From Hymenobacter psoromatis (GTDB taxonomy: Bacteria; Bacteroidota; Bacteroidia; Cytophagales; Hymenobacteraceae), in NCBI GenBank assembly GCA_001596155.1, contig CP014771.1, positions 2,852,001 through 2,916,000 of the forward strand: DNA of 64,000 bases. The letters run 5' to 3'. Both the position numbers and the translations under genes were made by a program. Positions 53,112 to 61,266 of the stretch are shown one piece after another. How positions within the stretch are numbered: the first letter of the stretch is position 1; every line of letters begins with the position of its first letter. The notes under the pieces were generated by a model that was not told the DNA's origin, ran no database searches, and saw only the letters and a program-made list of their open reading frames with translations.

Positions 53112-53135
53112 TCCCTACTTCGGAATTCCGACCCG

Positions 53136-53279
53136 CTGCTCAGGGCCGCCGACACGCTGCTTGATGCCGCCGATATCCTACTTTGGCTAAAATATATCCT
53201 ACTTGGAGTGGCCGACACGCTGCTCGGTGTAGCAGATATCCTACTCGGGCCAAAAAGTATTCTACTTGCCGCGTCAGAT
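53136..53279 (+). repeat. 21-bp tandem minisatellite with 63-bp higher-order period
   Basis: Six full 21-nt units and a partial seventh run in one frame. Each unit reads LL plus five residues: LLRAADT, LLDAADI, LLWLKYI, then LLGVADT, LLGVADI, LLGPKSI, then LLAASD. Units 1-3 and 4-6 align as two 63-bp blocks. No credible start codon opens this frame (TTG only), so I do not call a gene. Confidence 0.85.
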
Positions 53280-53415
53280 TGCTGCCAGGGGGTAGGCGAT
53301 GGGTGACCGAGTAGCGGAAAAATACCCGGTTCATCTTACATTCATGAAGTACATTAGCCCCGGCTTAGCCGTGACTGGCTGGGAAAGTCCTACCCCATCT
53401 CTTTTTTTCAACTGC

Positions 53416-54102
53416 ATGACCGACGCGGAAATCAATTTTCAAAACATGGCTACCCAGGTGCTGACCCTGCTCACCGCGCAGCGCCCCGCCTGGGAGCCCG
53501 CCTACCAAAAAATGCTACCCGACTACCAGGCCCTGCAAGCGGCCCTGGCCGACCTCGACACCAAGGCTCAGCAGCGCAGCGGCAGCAGCACCAAGGGCTA
53601 CACCGAGGCCAAGGACCTGGCCGAGCTGGCCACCCTCGACGCGGCCATGCCCGTGGTGCAGGGCCTCAAAGCCCTGTACCTGGAAGGCGGCTACCCCCAC
53701 CTGACCAGGGTAACGGCCTACTCGCGCTCGGGCCTCGACGACCTGCGCGGCACCACGCAGGTGGCCGCCTTCGAAGACCTCTACACCACGGCCCTACCCC
53801 TGGCCCCGGCCCTGGCCGAGGAGCTGGTGACCGCCGCCCAGCTGCAAGCCCTGCACGATTGCATCCTGGCCTACAAGCCGCTGCTGGGCACCCCGCGCCA
53901 GCAAGCCACCACCGGCAGCGCCCTGCGCGAAGCCGCCGTGCGCCACCTGGCCGAAGCCCGCCAGGCCCTCACCCGCCTCGACGTGCGCGTGCCCAACCTG
54001 CGCGCCACCCTCCCCGACCTGGTGGCGGCCTACGAAAAAGCCCGCGTCATCGTGAATGCCGGCCACGGGCACAAGGCGAAAGCCAGCGCGGCCGCCGCGT
54101 AA
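53416..54102 (+). CDS. Hypothetical helical protein, 228 aa
   Basis: The ATG at 53416 (MTDAEINFQNMATQVLTLL) fits a family of helical, Ala/Leu/Gln-rich proteins I associate with Hymenobacter; earlier in-frame codons fall in non-conserved sequence. It has no signal peptide and no membrane helix. Long amphipathic helices dominate (VRHLAEARQALTRLDVRVPN), with a His/Lys/Ala tail. The function is unknown. It follows the minisatellite by 136 nt. A terminator lies 15 nt after the stop. Confidence 0.7.
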   Translation: MTDAEINFQNMATQVLTLLTAQRPAWEPAYQKMLPDYQALQAALADLDTKAQQRSGSSTKGYTEAKDLAELATLDAAMPVVQGLKALYLEGGYPHLTRVTAYSRSGLDDLRGTTQVAAFEDLYTTALPLAPALAEELVTAAQLQALHDCILAYKPLLGTPRQQATTGSALREAAVRHLAEARQALTRLDVRVPNLRATLPDLVAAYEKARVIVNAGHGHKAKASAAAA

Positions 54103-54117
54103 GGAAGCCGTAGTAGA

Positions 54118-54153
54118 AAGCCCCGGCTGCCAGCGTGGCGGCCGGGGCTTTTT
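54118..54153 (+). terminator. Terminator after 53416 gene
   Basis: AAAGCCCCGGC and GCCGGGGCTTTTT with a T-run, 15 nt after the stop. Confidence 0.85.
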
Positions 54154-54330
54154 CTGTGATTAGCAGAATAGACTACTTCTTGGCTGAGCGTTTGGGAGCG
54201 GCACTTTTCGTTAGCAAAGCATTCACGCACAGAGTACGTTAGGGCTTTGCTACTCCCGAACGATTAAGCTAGACTTCATTGGTTTATTCTCGTTCAAGTA
54301 GTGATTTTTACCTTCTAATCACCCAGTTTT

Positions 54331-54486
54331 ATGGCCAAAAAAGCAGCCTCCGAACAAACCTCTGCCAAAGTTGCCTCGAAAGCTTCGAAGCAGCTGAGCA
54401 GCGAGAAAACTTCTGCCGCTGGCAAAAGCGTGGCTGGGTCGGCCCTGACGCAAGCACCCAATAAGCCGAAGAAGGGCGGAAAGTAG
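54331..54486 (+). CDS. Small Lys/Ala/Ser-rich protein, 51 aa
   Basis: This short ORF (MAKKAASEQTSAKVASKASK at the start, VAGSALTQAPNKPKKGGK at the end) is followed 20 nt later by a terminator, so it is likely a real gene. It is strongly basic with no hydrophobic core. The pattern ASK...KSVAGSALTQ recurs in small proteins of many bacteria in my memory. No function is established and I do not assign one. The 230 nt before it contain no other gene. Confidence 0.65.
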   Translation: MAKKAASEQTSAKVASKASKQLSSEKTSAAGKSVAGSALTQAPNKPKKGGK

Positions 54487-54506
54487 TAATAGCGCAAACT
54501 AAAAAA

Positions 54507-54538
54507 GACCCTTGCCATCTGGCTAGGGTTTTTTTTGC
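54507..54538 (+). terminator. Terminator after the 51-aa gene
   Basis: GACCCTTGCC and GGCTAGGGTTTTTTTT form a stem with a long T-run. Confidence 0.8.
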
Positions 54539-54572
54539 TGGGTAAGGGTGCGGTGGCAGATAATTTTCGACC

Positions 54573-54890
54573 TTAGTGAGCTTGGTGCTTGCTAAGTCGG
54601 TCTAGGCCGGCGCGGCGGTCCGGGTTAGCCACCAATTCAGCCTCTTCGCGCTGCTCGTCCAAGCGGCCGATGAGGCGCATAATGGCGGACACTTGCTCGT
54701 TGGAGAGCGTGGCGGCTTGCTGGTGCAACCGGGCAGTCAGCAGGTCAATCAGGGGCGTGAGCATCGGCGTTTCGGCAGTCGTTAGCATATCGGCCAGCAA
54801 CTGAAGGCCGGGCCAGGCCGGAGCAGCCGCAGGCACGGTTGGTAGCGCCGACACCGGAACCCGAACGGTTGAACTTGATAGGTGAGCCAT
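54573..54890 (-). CDS. Hypothetical 105-aa protein linked to ADP-ribosyltransferase gene
   Basis: The ATG at 54890 (MAHLSSSTVRVPVSALPTV) lies 14 nt after the ADP-ribosyltransferase stop. The rest is helical, with LQLLADMLTTAETPMLTPLI, LDLLTARLHQQ and a charged Arg/Glu tail (DEQREEAELVANPDRRAG). There is no signal peptide or membrane helix, and no family is recognised. Linkage and size would fit an immunity or antitoxin partner or a chaperone of the upstream enzyme; that is inference from position only. Confidence 0.6.
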   Translation of the reverse strand: MAHLSSSTVRVPVSALPTVPAAAPAWPGLQLLADMLTTAETPMLTPLIDLLTARLHQQAATLSNEQVSAIMRLIGRLDEQREEAELVANPDRRAGLDRLSKHQAH

Positions 54891-54904
54891 AGCGGTGCGC
54901 AAGG

Positions 54905-55513
54905 TTATAGTTCGAGTAACTCTATTTCGGTGTAAGTAGTTGCCTGCCTGATGTTCACTAGCCGAAAGCGAGTGTTGGGTAAAAATAACACTTCGCGCTC
55001 GGCCATTGCCGGGTCCCGGCTGTTTTCTCCCCGATGCGATACCGCATCCACGTAGCGGCTCGATTTGGAAAGGATATACAGCAGGCAATTTTTGGGACGG
55101 GTTACGAAACTTGTCAGGTGCTCTAGCGCCACCCGCCGCGAAGTGCTAGCCGATAGGAACGTTGGCCACGTGATGGCGGCTGGCGCAGAAGTAAGCCCAA
55201 TGGCTGCCAGTAGTCGCATAGCTTTCAGGTCGTCTTCATTCCACCACTCAGCGCTATACACCGGGCCACGATAGGGCGGTAGCTTGGCCAGCGCCGCCGC
55301 CAGCGCTTGGCCTAGCGGCTCCTCGTTGCTGCCGGCGGCTTGGCGAAGCGGGTCCTTTATGGCTTCGGAGCCGTCACGGGTATAGTAATAGAGCAGGGCT
55401 TTTTCCGGAAGGCTCAACTCCGGCAGGGCAGCGGCATAACCGCCTTGCTGCACGGCCCGCAAGGCTTGGGCAAGTTTTGGGGTAGTGAAATCAAGCCGGT
55501 CAATAGGTTGCAT
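54905..55513 (-). CDS. ADP-ribosyltransferase-fold protein (R-S-E type)
   Basis: The ATG at 55513 (MQPIDRLDFTTPKLAQAL) gives 202 aa. The R-S-E triad of arginine-type ADP-ribosyltransferases is visible in order: Arg82 in PPYRGPVYSAEWW, the Ser-Thr motif in TWPTFLSASTSRRVA (Ser121-Ser123) and Glu172/Glu174 in MAEREVLFLPNTRFRLV. It has no signal peptide, so it acts inside the cell unless delivered by another protein. It follows a decayed frame and precedes the 105-aa gene, all on the minus strand. Target and toxicity are unknown. Confidence 0.72.
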   Translation of the reverse strand: MQPIDRLDFTTPKLAQALRAVQQGGYAAALPELSLPEKALLYYYTRDGSEAIKDPLRQAAGSNEEPLGQALAAALAKLPPYRGPVYSAEWWNEDDLKAMRLLAAIGLTSAPAAITWPTFLSASTSRRVALEHLTSFVTRPKNCLLYILSKSSRYVDAVSHRGENSRDPAMAEREVLFLPNTRFRLVNIRQATTYTEIELLEL

Positions 55514-55536
55514 AGTACTTAAAAAACCCGCCAGCC

Positions 55537-55860
55537 TTAGCGGCCCAACCGCCACGCCTCAAAGGCAGCTTTGGCGGCGGCCCAGCCCGCCTCGGCCGCC
55601 TCGCGCAGGGCTCAGCCGGTAGTAGCGCCGTTCTGAATTAAGCTCCTTTCATCAGCGCGATTTAGCCGCCGTGAGGCCGTAGATGTAAAATAGTCGAACT
55701 GCAAGGCTTTCACTTTCTGACTGCCCACGTAGCCGCTGGCAATAGATTGCTGCCAGAGTTACAGTTTCTCCACGTGGGCCGCAAAGTTGGACAAGGCTAC
55801 TTCGGGGTTGTAAGCGGTGAGGGGGGTAGGGGCGCGTCGGCGGGGAAGAGGGGGAAGCAT
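55537..55860 (-). pseudogene. Decayed hypothetical gene with two in-frame stops
   Basis: From an ATG at 55860 a single frame of 108 codons reads through TAA (codon 34) and TGA (codon 83) to a TAA at 55537. Between and after the stops it stays protein-like (ALSNFAAHVEKL, then WQQSIASGYVGSQKVKALQF, then ALREAAEAGWAAAKAAFEAW). The intact product would be about 105 aa. No family is recognised. The gaps of 18 nt to the DUF4062 stop and 23 nt to the next ATG suggest it was part of one operon. Confidence 0.7.
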
Positions 55861-55878
55861 GTAAGGGGTAATTTGAAA

Positions 55879-56864
55879 TTAATTTTCAATGCGATTATCT
55901 ATACCCGGCATTTTAACTTCTTCATCAACGGAGTATTGTATCAAGGTATACAACTGCGACCCTCTATCTGTCAAATCCCAAACTACGCGAGTAAGAATTC
56001 TCGATAATGACCCACCTATGTCTTCTCTTGGCTTTAAATCTCTTGTGATAATTAATCCTAACCGATATAATTCTTGCAAGCCGTCCTCAACAGTTGAATA
56101 AAATGCCTTGTTATCCGCTTGCTCTTTATTAAGGCTGTCTCTTACGGCCCCAGTAGTAGGGTTAGGTTGTAAATGGCACACTGACACAAAAATAGTCTTC
56201 AAACTAATTTTAATGTTTTCATCCTTTTTAGAATATATGACAGTCTTATCTAGAACGTCCTGTAGCAAATCCTTTTTACTATTTATTTGAAGTTTAGCTA
56301 ACTGGTCTGTTAAAGCTCTATTTTCCCTAATTAATCCCGCGAGTTCTTCCACTACCTGCGGGCTGGCCGCTTCCGTAGCCCTCACCCAGCCAGTGCGTGG
56401 ATGGGTAATAAAGGTTTCAATTAATCCATTTGAAACCAGCAAAGCTAAATTGTCGGTCGAACGCCAGAAGCTAACCATTCGGTTTTTGTTTTTGCTTTTG
56501 AATGCCTCCAGCTTTACGGCTTGCTCACCTTTAGCGATTAGTTTAGGCAACCAATCGGCATCATCATGAATAATGACTCCTAAGCATGGTACGCCTTGCG
56601 CTTGCGCGTATTCGTATTCTTTTTCCGTATAGCCTACGCCGTCAGGCGCTTCCGAGCCGTAGCGGTGCGCCAGTATTACGACGTAGTAATCGCAATTATC
56701 AATGTATCGCTTAATAATTTCCCCTGGGTATCATTGCCCGCGTTGAACATCTCCATGCCTACGGGCAAATGACCAATACGCAATATAGTTTTCACCACTT
56801 CGTCGCGCTGCGTTTTAAGGTCTTCGTAAGTGGAACTGATGAAAACCTGGTATTTCTTTGCCAC
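55879..56864 (-). pseudogene. DUF4062 protein, frameshifted
   Basis: The ATG at 56864 opens MAKKYQVFISSTYEDLKTQR, the DUF4062 signature, through GMEMFNAGNDTQ. The frame then breaks at a GGGG run (56721-56724). In the next frame the expected continuation resumes (EIIKRYIDNCDYYVVILAHR ... GVIIHDDADWLPKL) and reads to the stop at 55879. Losing one base there explains it, since a Trp codon TGG would restore the family string. The repaired length is about 328 aa. The region is visibly AT-richer than its neighbours, and DUF4062 often marks defence or NTPase systems. Confidence 0.82.
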
Positions 56865-56952
56865 GAGCTATATAAATTGGGTCAGCAAGATACTAGCGCC
56901 ACGGGCCGCACCTCCCGGTACGGCCCGTTGGAATCTGCTAACTCTTCAACTA

Positions 56953-56996
56953 CTCCCTACCCCAGCCGCGCCAGCAGCGGCTGGGGTAGGGAGTAA
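56953..56996. repeat. Perfect 18-bp inverted repeat made of two CTACCCC motifs
   Basis: ACTCCCTACCCCAGCCGC and its complement flank an 8-nt loop. It sits at the 3' end of the Fic-like remnant and could act as a transcription barrier. Confidence 0.85.
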
Positions 56997-57180
56997 TTGC
57001 TTTTGCCCCGCTTGTGTTTTTGCAGCAGGCCACCGGGTTCGGCTAGCTGACTGAGGTAGTTGGCGGCGGTGAGGCGGCTCACTTTCAGCTTCTGCTGCAC
57101 AAACTCGATGCAGCGATAGCAGGAATAACGTGTAAAGAAAAGGCCACTTTGCTTTCCATAACTTGCAACACGTATAAAGC
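56957..57180 (-). pseudogene. C-terminal remnant of a Fic-like protein
   Basis: The minus strand preserves a winged-helix end typical of Fic (AMPylation) proteins. It reads CIEFVQQKLKVSRLTAANYL, then SQLAEPGGLLQKHKRGKSNY and SLPQPLLARLG, closing with the TAG formed by a GGGGTAG motif copy. Upstream it fades without a start or the HPFxxGNGR catalytic core, which would lie where the esterase gene now ends. The last 18 bases pair with their complement as a hairpin at 56953-56996. Confidence 0.55.
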
Positions 57181-57216
57181 AAACCGGCTTCTTCTTTACA
57201 GGAAGTCCCTACCCCC

Positions 57217-58035
57217 CTACAAAACGCCCTTCAGCCAACTCTGAGCCAAACTGGGCCAAGCTTCAGCGGCCGGGTTGCCTTTGCGCAGGCCGTAGCCGTG
57301 GCCGCCTTTGGGCGCTACGTGAAACTCGAAGGGGATTTTATTGGCCCGTAGCGCCATACCTAGGCTAAACGGGATGTTGTAGGGGTCGTCGCTGGCCACG
57401 AACACGAACACCGGGGGCGTGGCGGCACTCACCGGAATCTCGGGAATCAGGTGCCGGTCCTCGCCCGTGGATAGGGAGCCGGGGTAGATGAGCAGCGCAA
57501 AATCGGGCCGGGCCGACGTGGAGTCGGCGGCATCGGTGGGCGCGTAGGTGCGGTGGGCAAAGTCGGTGGCCCCGCGGGCCGACAGGTTGCCGCCGGCCGA
57601 AAAGCCCATGACCCCAATCCTGGCCGGGTTCAGCTTGAACTCGCCGGCCCTGGCCCGCACCAGCCGCAGGGCGCGTTGCAGGTCCTGGAGGGCGGCTTTT
57701 TGCTGGTTGGGCACGCTGTATTGCAGCACGAAGGCGGTGTAGCCCAGGCTGTTCAGCCAGTCTGCGATTTCGGTGCCTTCCAGGTTCCAGGCCAAAAAGC
57801 GGTTGCCCCCGCCGGGACTGATGATGACGGCCGCGCCGTTGGCCTTGCGTTTGGGCCGGTGCACTTCCAGCAGCGGCACCGTGATATTCGTTAGTTTCAG
57901 CACCTTATGCAGGGTGTCGAGGGTTTGCTGCGGCGGGCCGCCGGGGCGGGCGGGCCACAGCGGAAGGATTTCTTTTTGCTGCGCGAAGCCCGGCAGCGCA
58001 AAGCCAAGCAGCAGAACGAACAATAGCTTCTTCAT
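57217..58035 (-). CDS. Exported alpha/beta hydrolase (esterase)
   Basis: The ATG at 58035 (MKKLLFVLLLGFALPGFAQ) opens a 272-aa signal-peptide protein. The alpha/beta hydrolase core shows GAAVIISPGGGNRFLAWNLE (oxyanion-hole region), the nucleophile elbow IGVMGFSAGGNL, Asp in VFVASDDPYNIP and His in PKGGHGYGL. This is the pattern of BD-FAE / acetyl-xylan esterase-like bacterial enzymes. Substrates are probably acetylated sugars or similar small esters, an inference from family. Confidence 0.85.
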   Translation of the reverse strand: MKKLLFVLLLGFALPGFAQQKEILPLWPARPGGPPQQTLDTLHKVLKLTNITVPLLEVHRPKRKANGAAVIISPGGGNRFLAWNLEGTEIADWLNSLGYTAFVLQYSVPNQQKAALQDLQRALRLVRARAGEFKLNPARIGVMGFSAGGNLSARGATDFAHRTYAPTDAADSTSARPDFALLIYPGSLSTGEDRHLIPEIPVSAATPPVFVFVASDDPYNIPFSLGMALRANKIPFEFHVAPKGGHGYGLRKGNPAAEAWPSLAQSWLKGVL

Positions 58036-58083
58036 ACGGCTGGCCAATGTACGATACTTGTTAGCGCGGTTTCGGAGGCGGCC

Positions 58084-59115
58084 CTACCCCCGCAACGCCG
58101 CTGCCACGGCATCGAGTCGGCGCACCAACTCCTCGTTGCTGGGGAAGAAGGGGCGCAGCTCGGCAGGCAGGGTGTCGGTGAGAGTATAAGTGGCTACGCC
58201 GATGGGCTTCTGCATGTCGCGCAACGCAAACTCTACCACCGTGCGCTGCTTGCTCTGGCAAATGATAATGCCGATGCTGGGCTGTTCATGCGGCTTTTTC
58301 AGCTGCTCATTCAGTAGCGAGAGGTAGAAGTTCATCTTGCCCGCGTATTCGGGCCGAAACTCGGTAATCTTCAGCTCCACGGCCACTAGGCATTGCAGCT
58401 CACGGTGAAAAAGCAGCAGGTCGATAAAATACTCCTGGTCTTCGAGCGCCAGCCGGTACTGGTTGCCGATGAAGGCGAAGTCGCCGCCCATCTCCACCAA
58501 GAAGCGGCGCACGTTGCCAATCAGCGCCTGCTCCAGCTCATATTCGGAGTGCTCGGGCGTGAGGGCCAAGAAGCCGAACGTGTACTCATCCTTCAGCGCC
58601 AGCGTGGCGGCGGGCAGCTGGGCAGGGGGTAGGGTGTCGGGAAAATTGTGTTGCGCCCGCACCGTGCTGTCGTAGGCGCGGGCCCTGATTTGCTGGGCTA
58701 ATACCACTTTAGTCCAGTGATATTGCTTGGTTTGGGTGAGATAATAAAGCCGCTCCGCAGGAGTCTTACACTTCTCGAAAATCAGCACATTATGGGTCCA
58801 GCTAATTTCTCGCACCAATGGTGCGAGAAATTCATCGCCTTGATATTCCAGGAAAAAACTGCGCATTCGCCAGAGATTAGACTCAGAAAAACCACTCATG
58901 CCTACGAACTCCGTTTGCAGGTCGTGGGCCAGGGTAGCGACCACGCTTTTGCCCCAGCCGTGCGCCTGCTGGCGCTCGGCAATGAGCTGGCCCAGGTCCC
59001 AGTACAGCTGCATCTGCTGCTGGTTTACTTGCTGGAGGGCGCGGTACTGGGCGGCGCGCACGCGCTGCTTCACGGCGGTGAGCAGTTGGTGGTAGTCGGG
59101 CGGAGTTGGTTTCAT
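58084..59115 (-). CDS. DUF1016/YhcG PDDEXK nuclease-domain protein
   Basis: This 343-aa protein has the two-domain YhcG architecture: an N-terminal DUF1016 helical domain (about 5-150, with YWDLGQLIAERQQAHGWGKS, GFSESNLWRMRSFFLEYQ and SWTHNVLI) and a C-terminal PD-(D/E)XK domain (about 175-330, with YFIDLLLFHRELQCLVAVEL and K in ELKITEFRPEYAGKMNFYL). It is complete. Homologues often accompany restriction-modification or mobile genes, but no such system is next to it. A role in DNA processing is the family-based inference. Confidence 0.88.
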   Translation of the reverse strand: MKPTPPDYHQLLTAVKQRVRAAQYRALQQVNQQQMQLYWDLGQLIAERQQAHGWGKSVVATLAHDLQTEFVGMSGFSESNLWRMRSFFLEYQGDEFLAPLVREISWTHNVLIFEKCKTPAERLYYLTQTKQYHWTKVVLAQQIRARAYDSTVRAQHNFPDTLPPAQLPAATLALKDEYTFGFLALTPEHSEYELEQALIGNVRRFLVEMGGDFAFIGNQYRLALEDQEYFIDLLLFHRELQCLVAVELKITEFRPEYAGKMNFYLSLLNEQLKKPHEQPSIGIIICQSKQRTVVEFALRDMQKPIGVATYTLTDTLPAELRPFFPSNEELVRRLDAVAAALRG

Positions 59116-59151
59116 CGCGGCAATATAGGACTAAGCCGCTTAACGCATTAG

Positions 59152-61266
59152 CTATTTCGCCCGTCGCCTACCCCCTAGTTTTTTCAGGTACTGATATTGT
59201 GCCTCCTGGGCGCGCACCACGGGTTCACCCGCGGCGGGGGGGGTAGGGAGCTCGTTGGCAAAGTCGCGGGCCTTCATGTTGTCCTGGCGCTCCAGGTCGA
59301 GCAGGTGGCGGATTTGGGCGCGCAGGCTTTCGTCAAGAATGGGAAAGGCCACTTCCACGCGGCGGTCGAGGTTGCGGCCCATCCAGTCGGCCGACGACAC
59401 GTACACTTTTTCCTCGCCCCCGTGGCCAAACACGTAGATGCGGGCGTGCTCCAGGTAGCGGTCAACCAGACCGCGCTGGCTGATGGTGTCGCTCAGGCCC
59501 GCCTCGCCGGGCAGCAGGCAGCCAATGCCCCGAACGAGCAGCTCAATGCGCACCCCGGCCTGGCTGGCCGCGTAGAGCGCGGCAATCATGCCGGGGTCTT
59601 CCAAAGAATTCACTTTCAAGAGAATATACGCCTCTTCGCCATGCTTGGCGCGGGCAGCCTCGGCGGCAATGAGCTTGAGCAGCTGCTTGCGCAGCGTGAA
59701 GGGTGCCACCAGCAGGTGGTGCAGGTGGCTGGGCTCATCGCCCGTGACGAAGTAGCGAAATACTTGGTCCACCTCCGCCACGATTTCAGAGTTGACCGTG
59801 AACAACCCGTGGTCGGCGTAGAGGTGGGCGGTGGCCTCGTTGAAGTTGCCCGAGCTGAGGTAAGCGTAGCGCTGGGGCTGGTCGTCGGCCTCGGCGCGGC
59901 GCGTGATGAGCAGCAGCTTGGCGTGGCACTTGAGCTCGGGCGGCGTGAGGATAACGTGTGCGCCGGCGCGCCGCAGCCGCTCGGCCCAGTGAATATTACT
60001 TTCCTCGTCGAAGCGCGCTTTCAGCTCCACTACGGCCGTCACCTGCTTGCCGTTTTTCAGAGCTTTGAGCAGGGCCTTGGCCACCGCGCTCTTGGGCGCC
60101 ACCCGGTAGAGCGTGATACTGATGGCGCTCACGCGCGGGTCGTGGGCGGCTTCGCGCAACAGGCGCGGCACCACGTCGAAGCTCTGGTAGGGCGGGTGTA
60201 GCAGGTGGTCGCGCTGGGCGAGGGTAGGGAGCAGCGGCCCGGTGCGCGGCAGGGTAGGGTGCGGCAGCTCGGGCCAGGCGGGGTTCAGCAGGTCCTTGCG
60301 CCCGAAGTCGGGAAAGCCAAAAAAGTCGCGGAAATTATGGTAGCGGCTACCCTCCACCAGCTCCTCGTCCGCGATGCCGGTTTTTTGCTTGATGGCCCGC
60401 AGCACCTCTTTGGGCGTGGCGGGGTCGTAGAGCAAGCGGGCGGGGTAGCCGGTGGCGCGCTTGGCCAGGCTGTTCTTGATTTTGGCCATCAGGTCGCCCG
60501 ATACTTCCTCTTCAATGTCCAGCTCCGCGTCGCGGCTGAGCTTCACGGAGTTGACCTGCACCTGCGCGTAGGCCGGAAACAGCCCGGCCGCACCGGCGCG
60601 CACCACATCGTCCAGAAACAGCACCAGGTGCGGGTCGGCCGCGGTGCCCGCGCCGCCGGGCAGCGCCACAAAGCGGCCGCCGTGGCGCTTCGTGGGCAGC
60701 TCCATCACCACCACGCGCTCGCTGGCAGCCTGCTTTTTTTTACCCACCACACCGTGCGGCTGGCTGAGAAAGAACGTGAGGTAGGTGGCCTGGTCTTTCA
60801 AAAAAAGCTGGTGCAGCGTATCATCCAGCACCACGGGCGAGAGCAGGTCGCGCACCTTGTCCTGAAAATATGCCTTCACCCACTCGCCCTGCGCCTCGGT
60901 TAGCTCTTCTGCGGTCAGCAGCCGGATGCCCGCCGCGCGCAGCTCGGGCTGCAGCACTTCGCGGAAGGTGTGGCCAAACGCCTCTTGCTGGCGTTGCACT
61001 TCGGCCAGCACCTCGGCCAGCAGGCGCTTGGGCCGCTCCTGGGGCAGCTGGGCGCGGGTCTTCTTCTTGAGCTTGACCAGCCGCCGCAGGGTAGCCACGC
61101 GCACCTTAAAAAACTCGTCCAGATTGGCCGAGAAAATGGCCAGAAACTTGAGGCGCTCCAGCAGCGGCACCGTGGGGCACTGCGCTTCCTGCAGCACGCG
61201 GGCATTGAAGCGCAACCAACTCAGGTCGCGGGGTAGGGTTTTCAAAGGCTTCGGCAGATTAGACAA
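59152..61266 (-). CDS. ppk1: Polyphosphate kinase 1
   Basis: Ppk1 makes polyphosphate from ATP. The 704-aa protein has the N domain (LSWLRFNARVLQEA, FSANLDEFFKVRVATLRRLV), the head domain and the catalytic C domains. A phospho-His region (ELKCHAKLLLITRR), SSGNFNEATAHLYADHGLFT and a second HKD-like region (ARIYVFGHGGEEKVYVSSAD, followed by WMGRNLDRRVE) are present. Two CTACCCC-motif copies fall in the C-terminal tail. sixA lies 125 nt upstream on the same strand; ppk and sixA neighbours are a known pairing in phosphate metabolism. Confidence 0.95.
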   Translation of the reverse strand: MSNLPKPLKTLPRDLSWLRFNARVLQEAQCPTVPLLERLKFLAIFSANLDEFFKVRVATLRRLVKLKKKTRAQLPQERPKRLLAEVLAEVQRQQEAFGHTFREVLQPELRAAGIRLLTAEELTEAQGEWVKAYFQDKVRDLLSPVVLDDTLHQLFLKDQATYLTFFLSQPHGVVGKKKQAASERVVVMELPTKRHGGRFVALPGGAGTAADPHLVLFLDDVVRAGAAGLFPAYAQVQVNSVKLSRDAELDIEEEVSGDLMAKIKNSLAKRATGYPARLLYDPATPKEVLRAIKQKTGIADEELVEGSRYHNFRDFFGFPDFGRKDLLNPAWPELPHPTLPRTGPLLPTLAQRDHLLHPPYQSFDVVPRLLREAAHDPRVSAISITLYRVAPKSAVAKALLKALKNGKQVTAVVELKARFDEESNIHWAERLRRAGAHVILTPPELKCHAKLLLITRRAEADDQPQRYAYLSSGNFNEATAHLYADHGLFTVNSEIVAEVDQVFRYFVTGDEPSHLHHLLVAPFTLRKQLLKLIAAEAARAKHGEEAYILLKVNSLEDPGMIAALYAASQAGVRIELLVRGIGCLLPGEAGLSDTISQRGLVDRYLEHARIYVFGHGGEEKVYVSSADWMGRNLDRRVEVAFPILDESLRAQIRHLLDLERQDNMKARDFANELPTPPAAGEPVVRAQEAQYQYLKKLGGRRRAK

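Noticed and set aside
53136..53279. CRISPR array
   Set aside because: Repeats are 21-nt contiguous units with no unique spacers, and no cas gene is in the window.
53061..53306. 81-codon frame across the minisatellite
   Set aside because: It opens only at TTG inside an inverted repeat and its content is the tandem repeat itself, so I list it as a repeat.
54573..57180. Prophage or integrative element
   Set aside because: There is no integrase, phage structural gene or attachment repeat. The region is small and flanked by ordinary genes.
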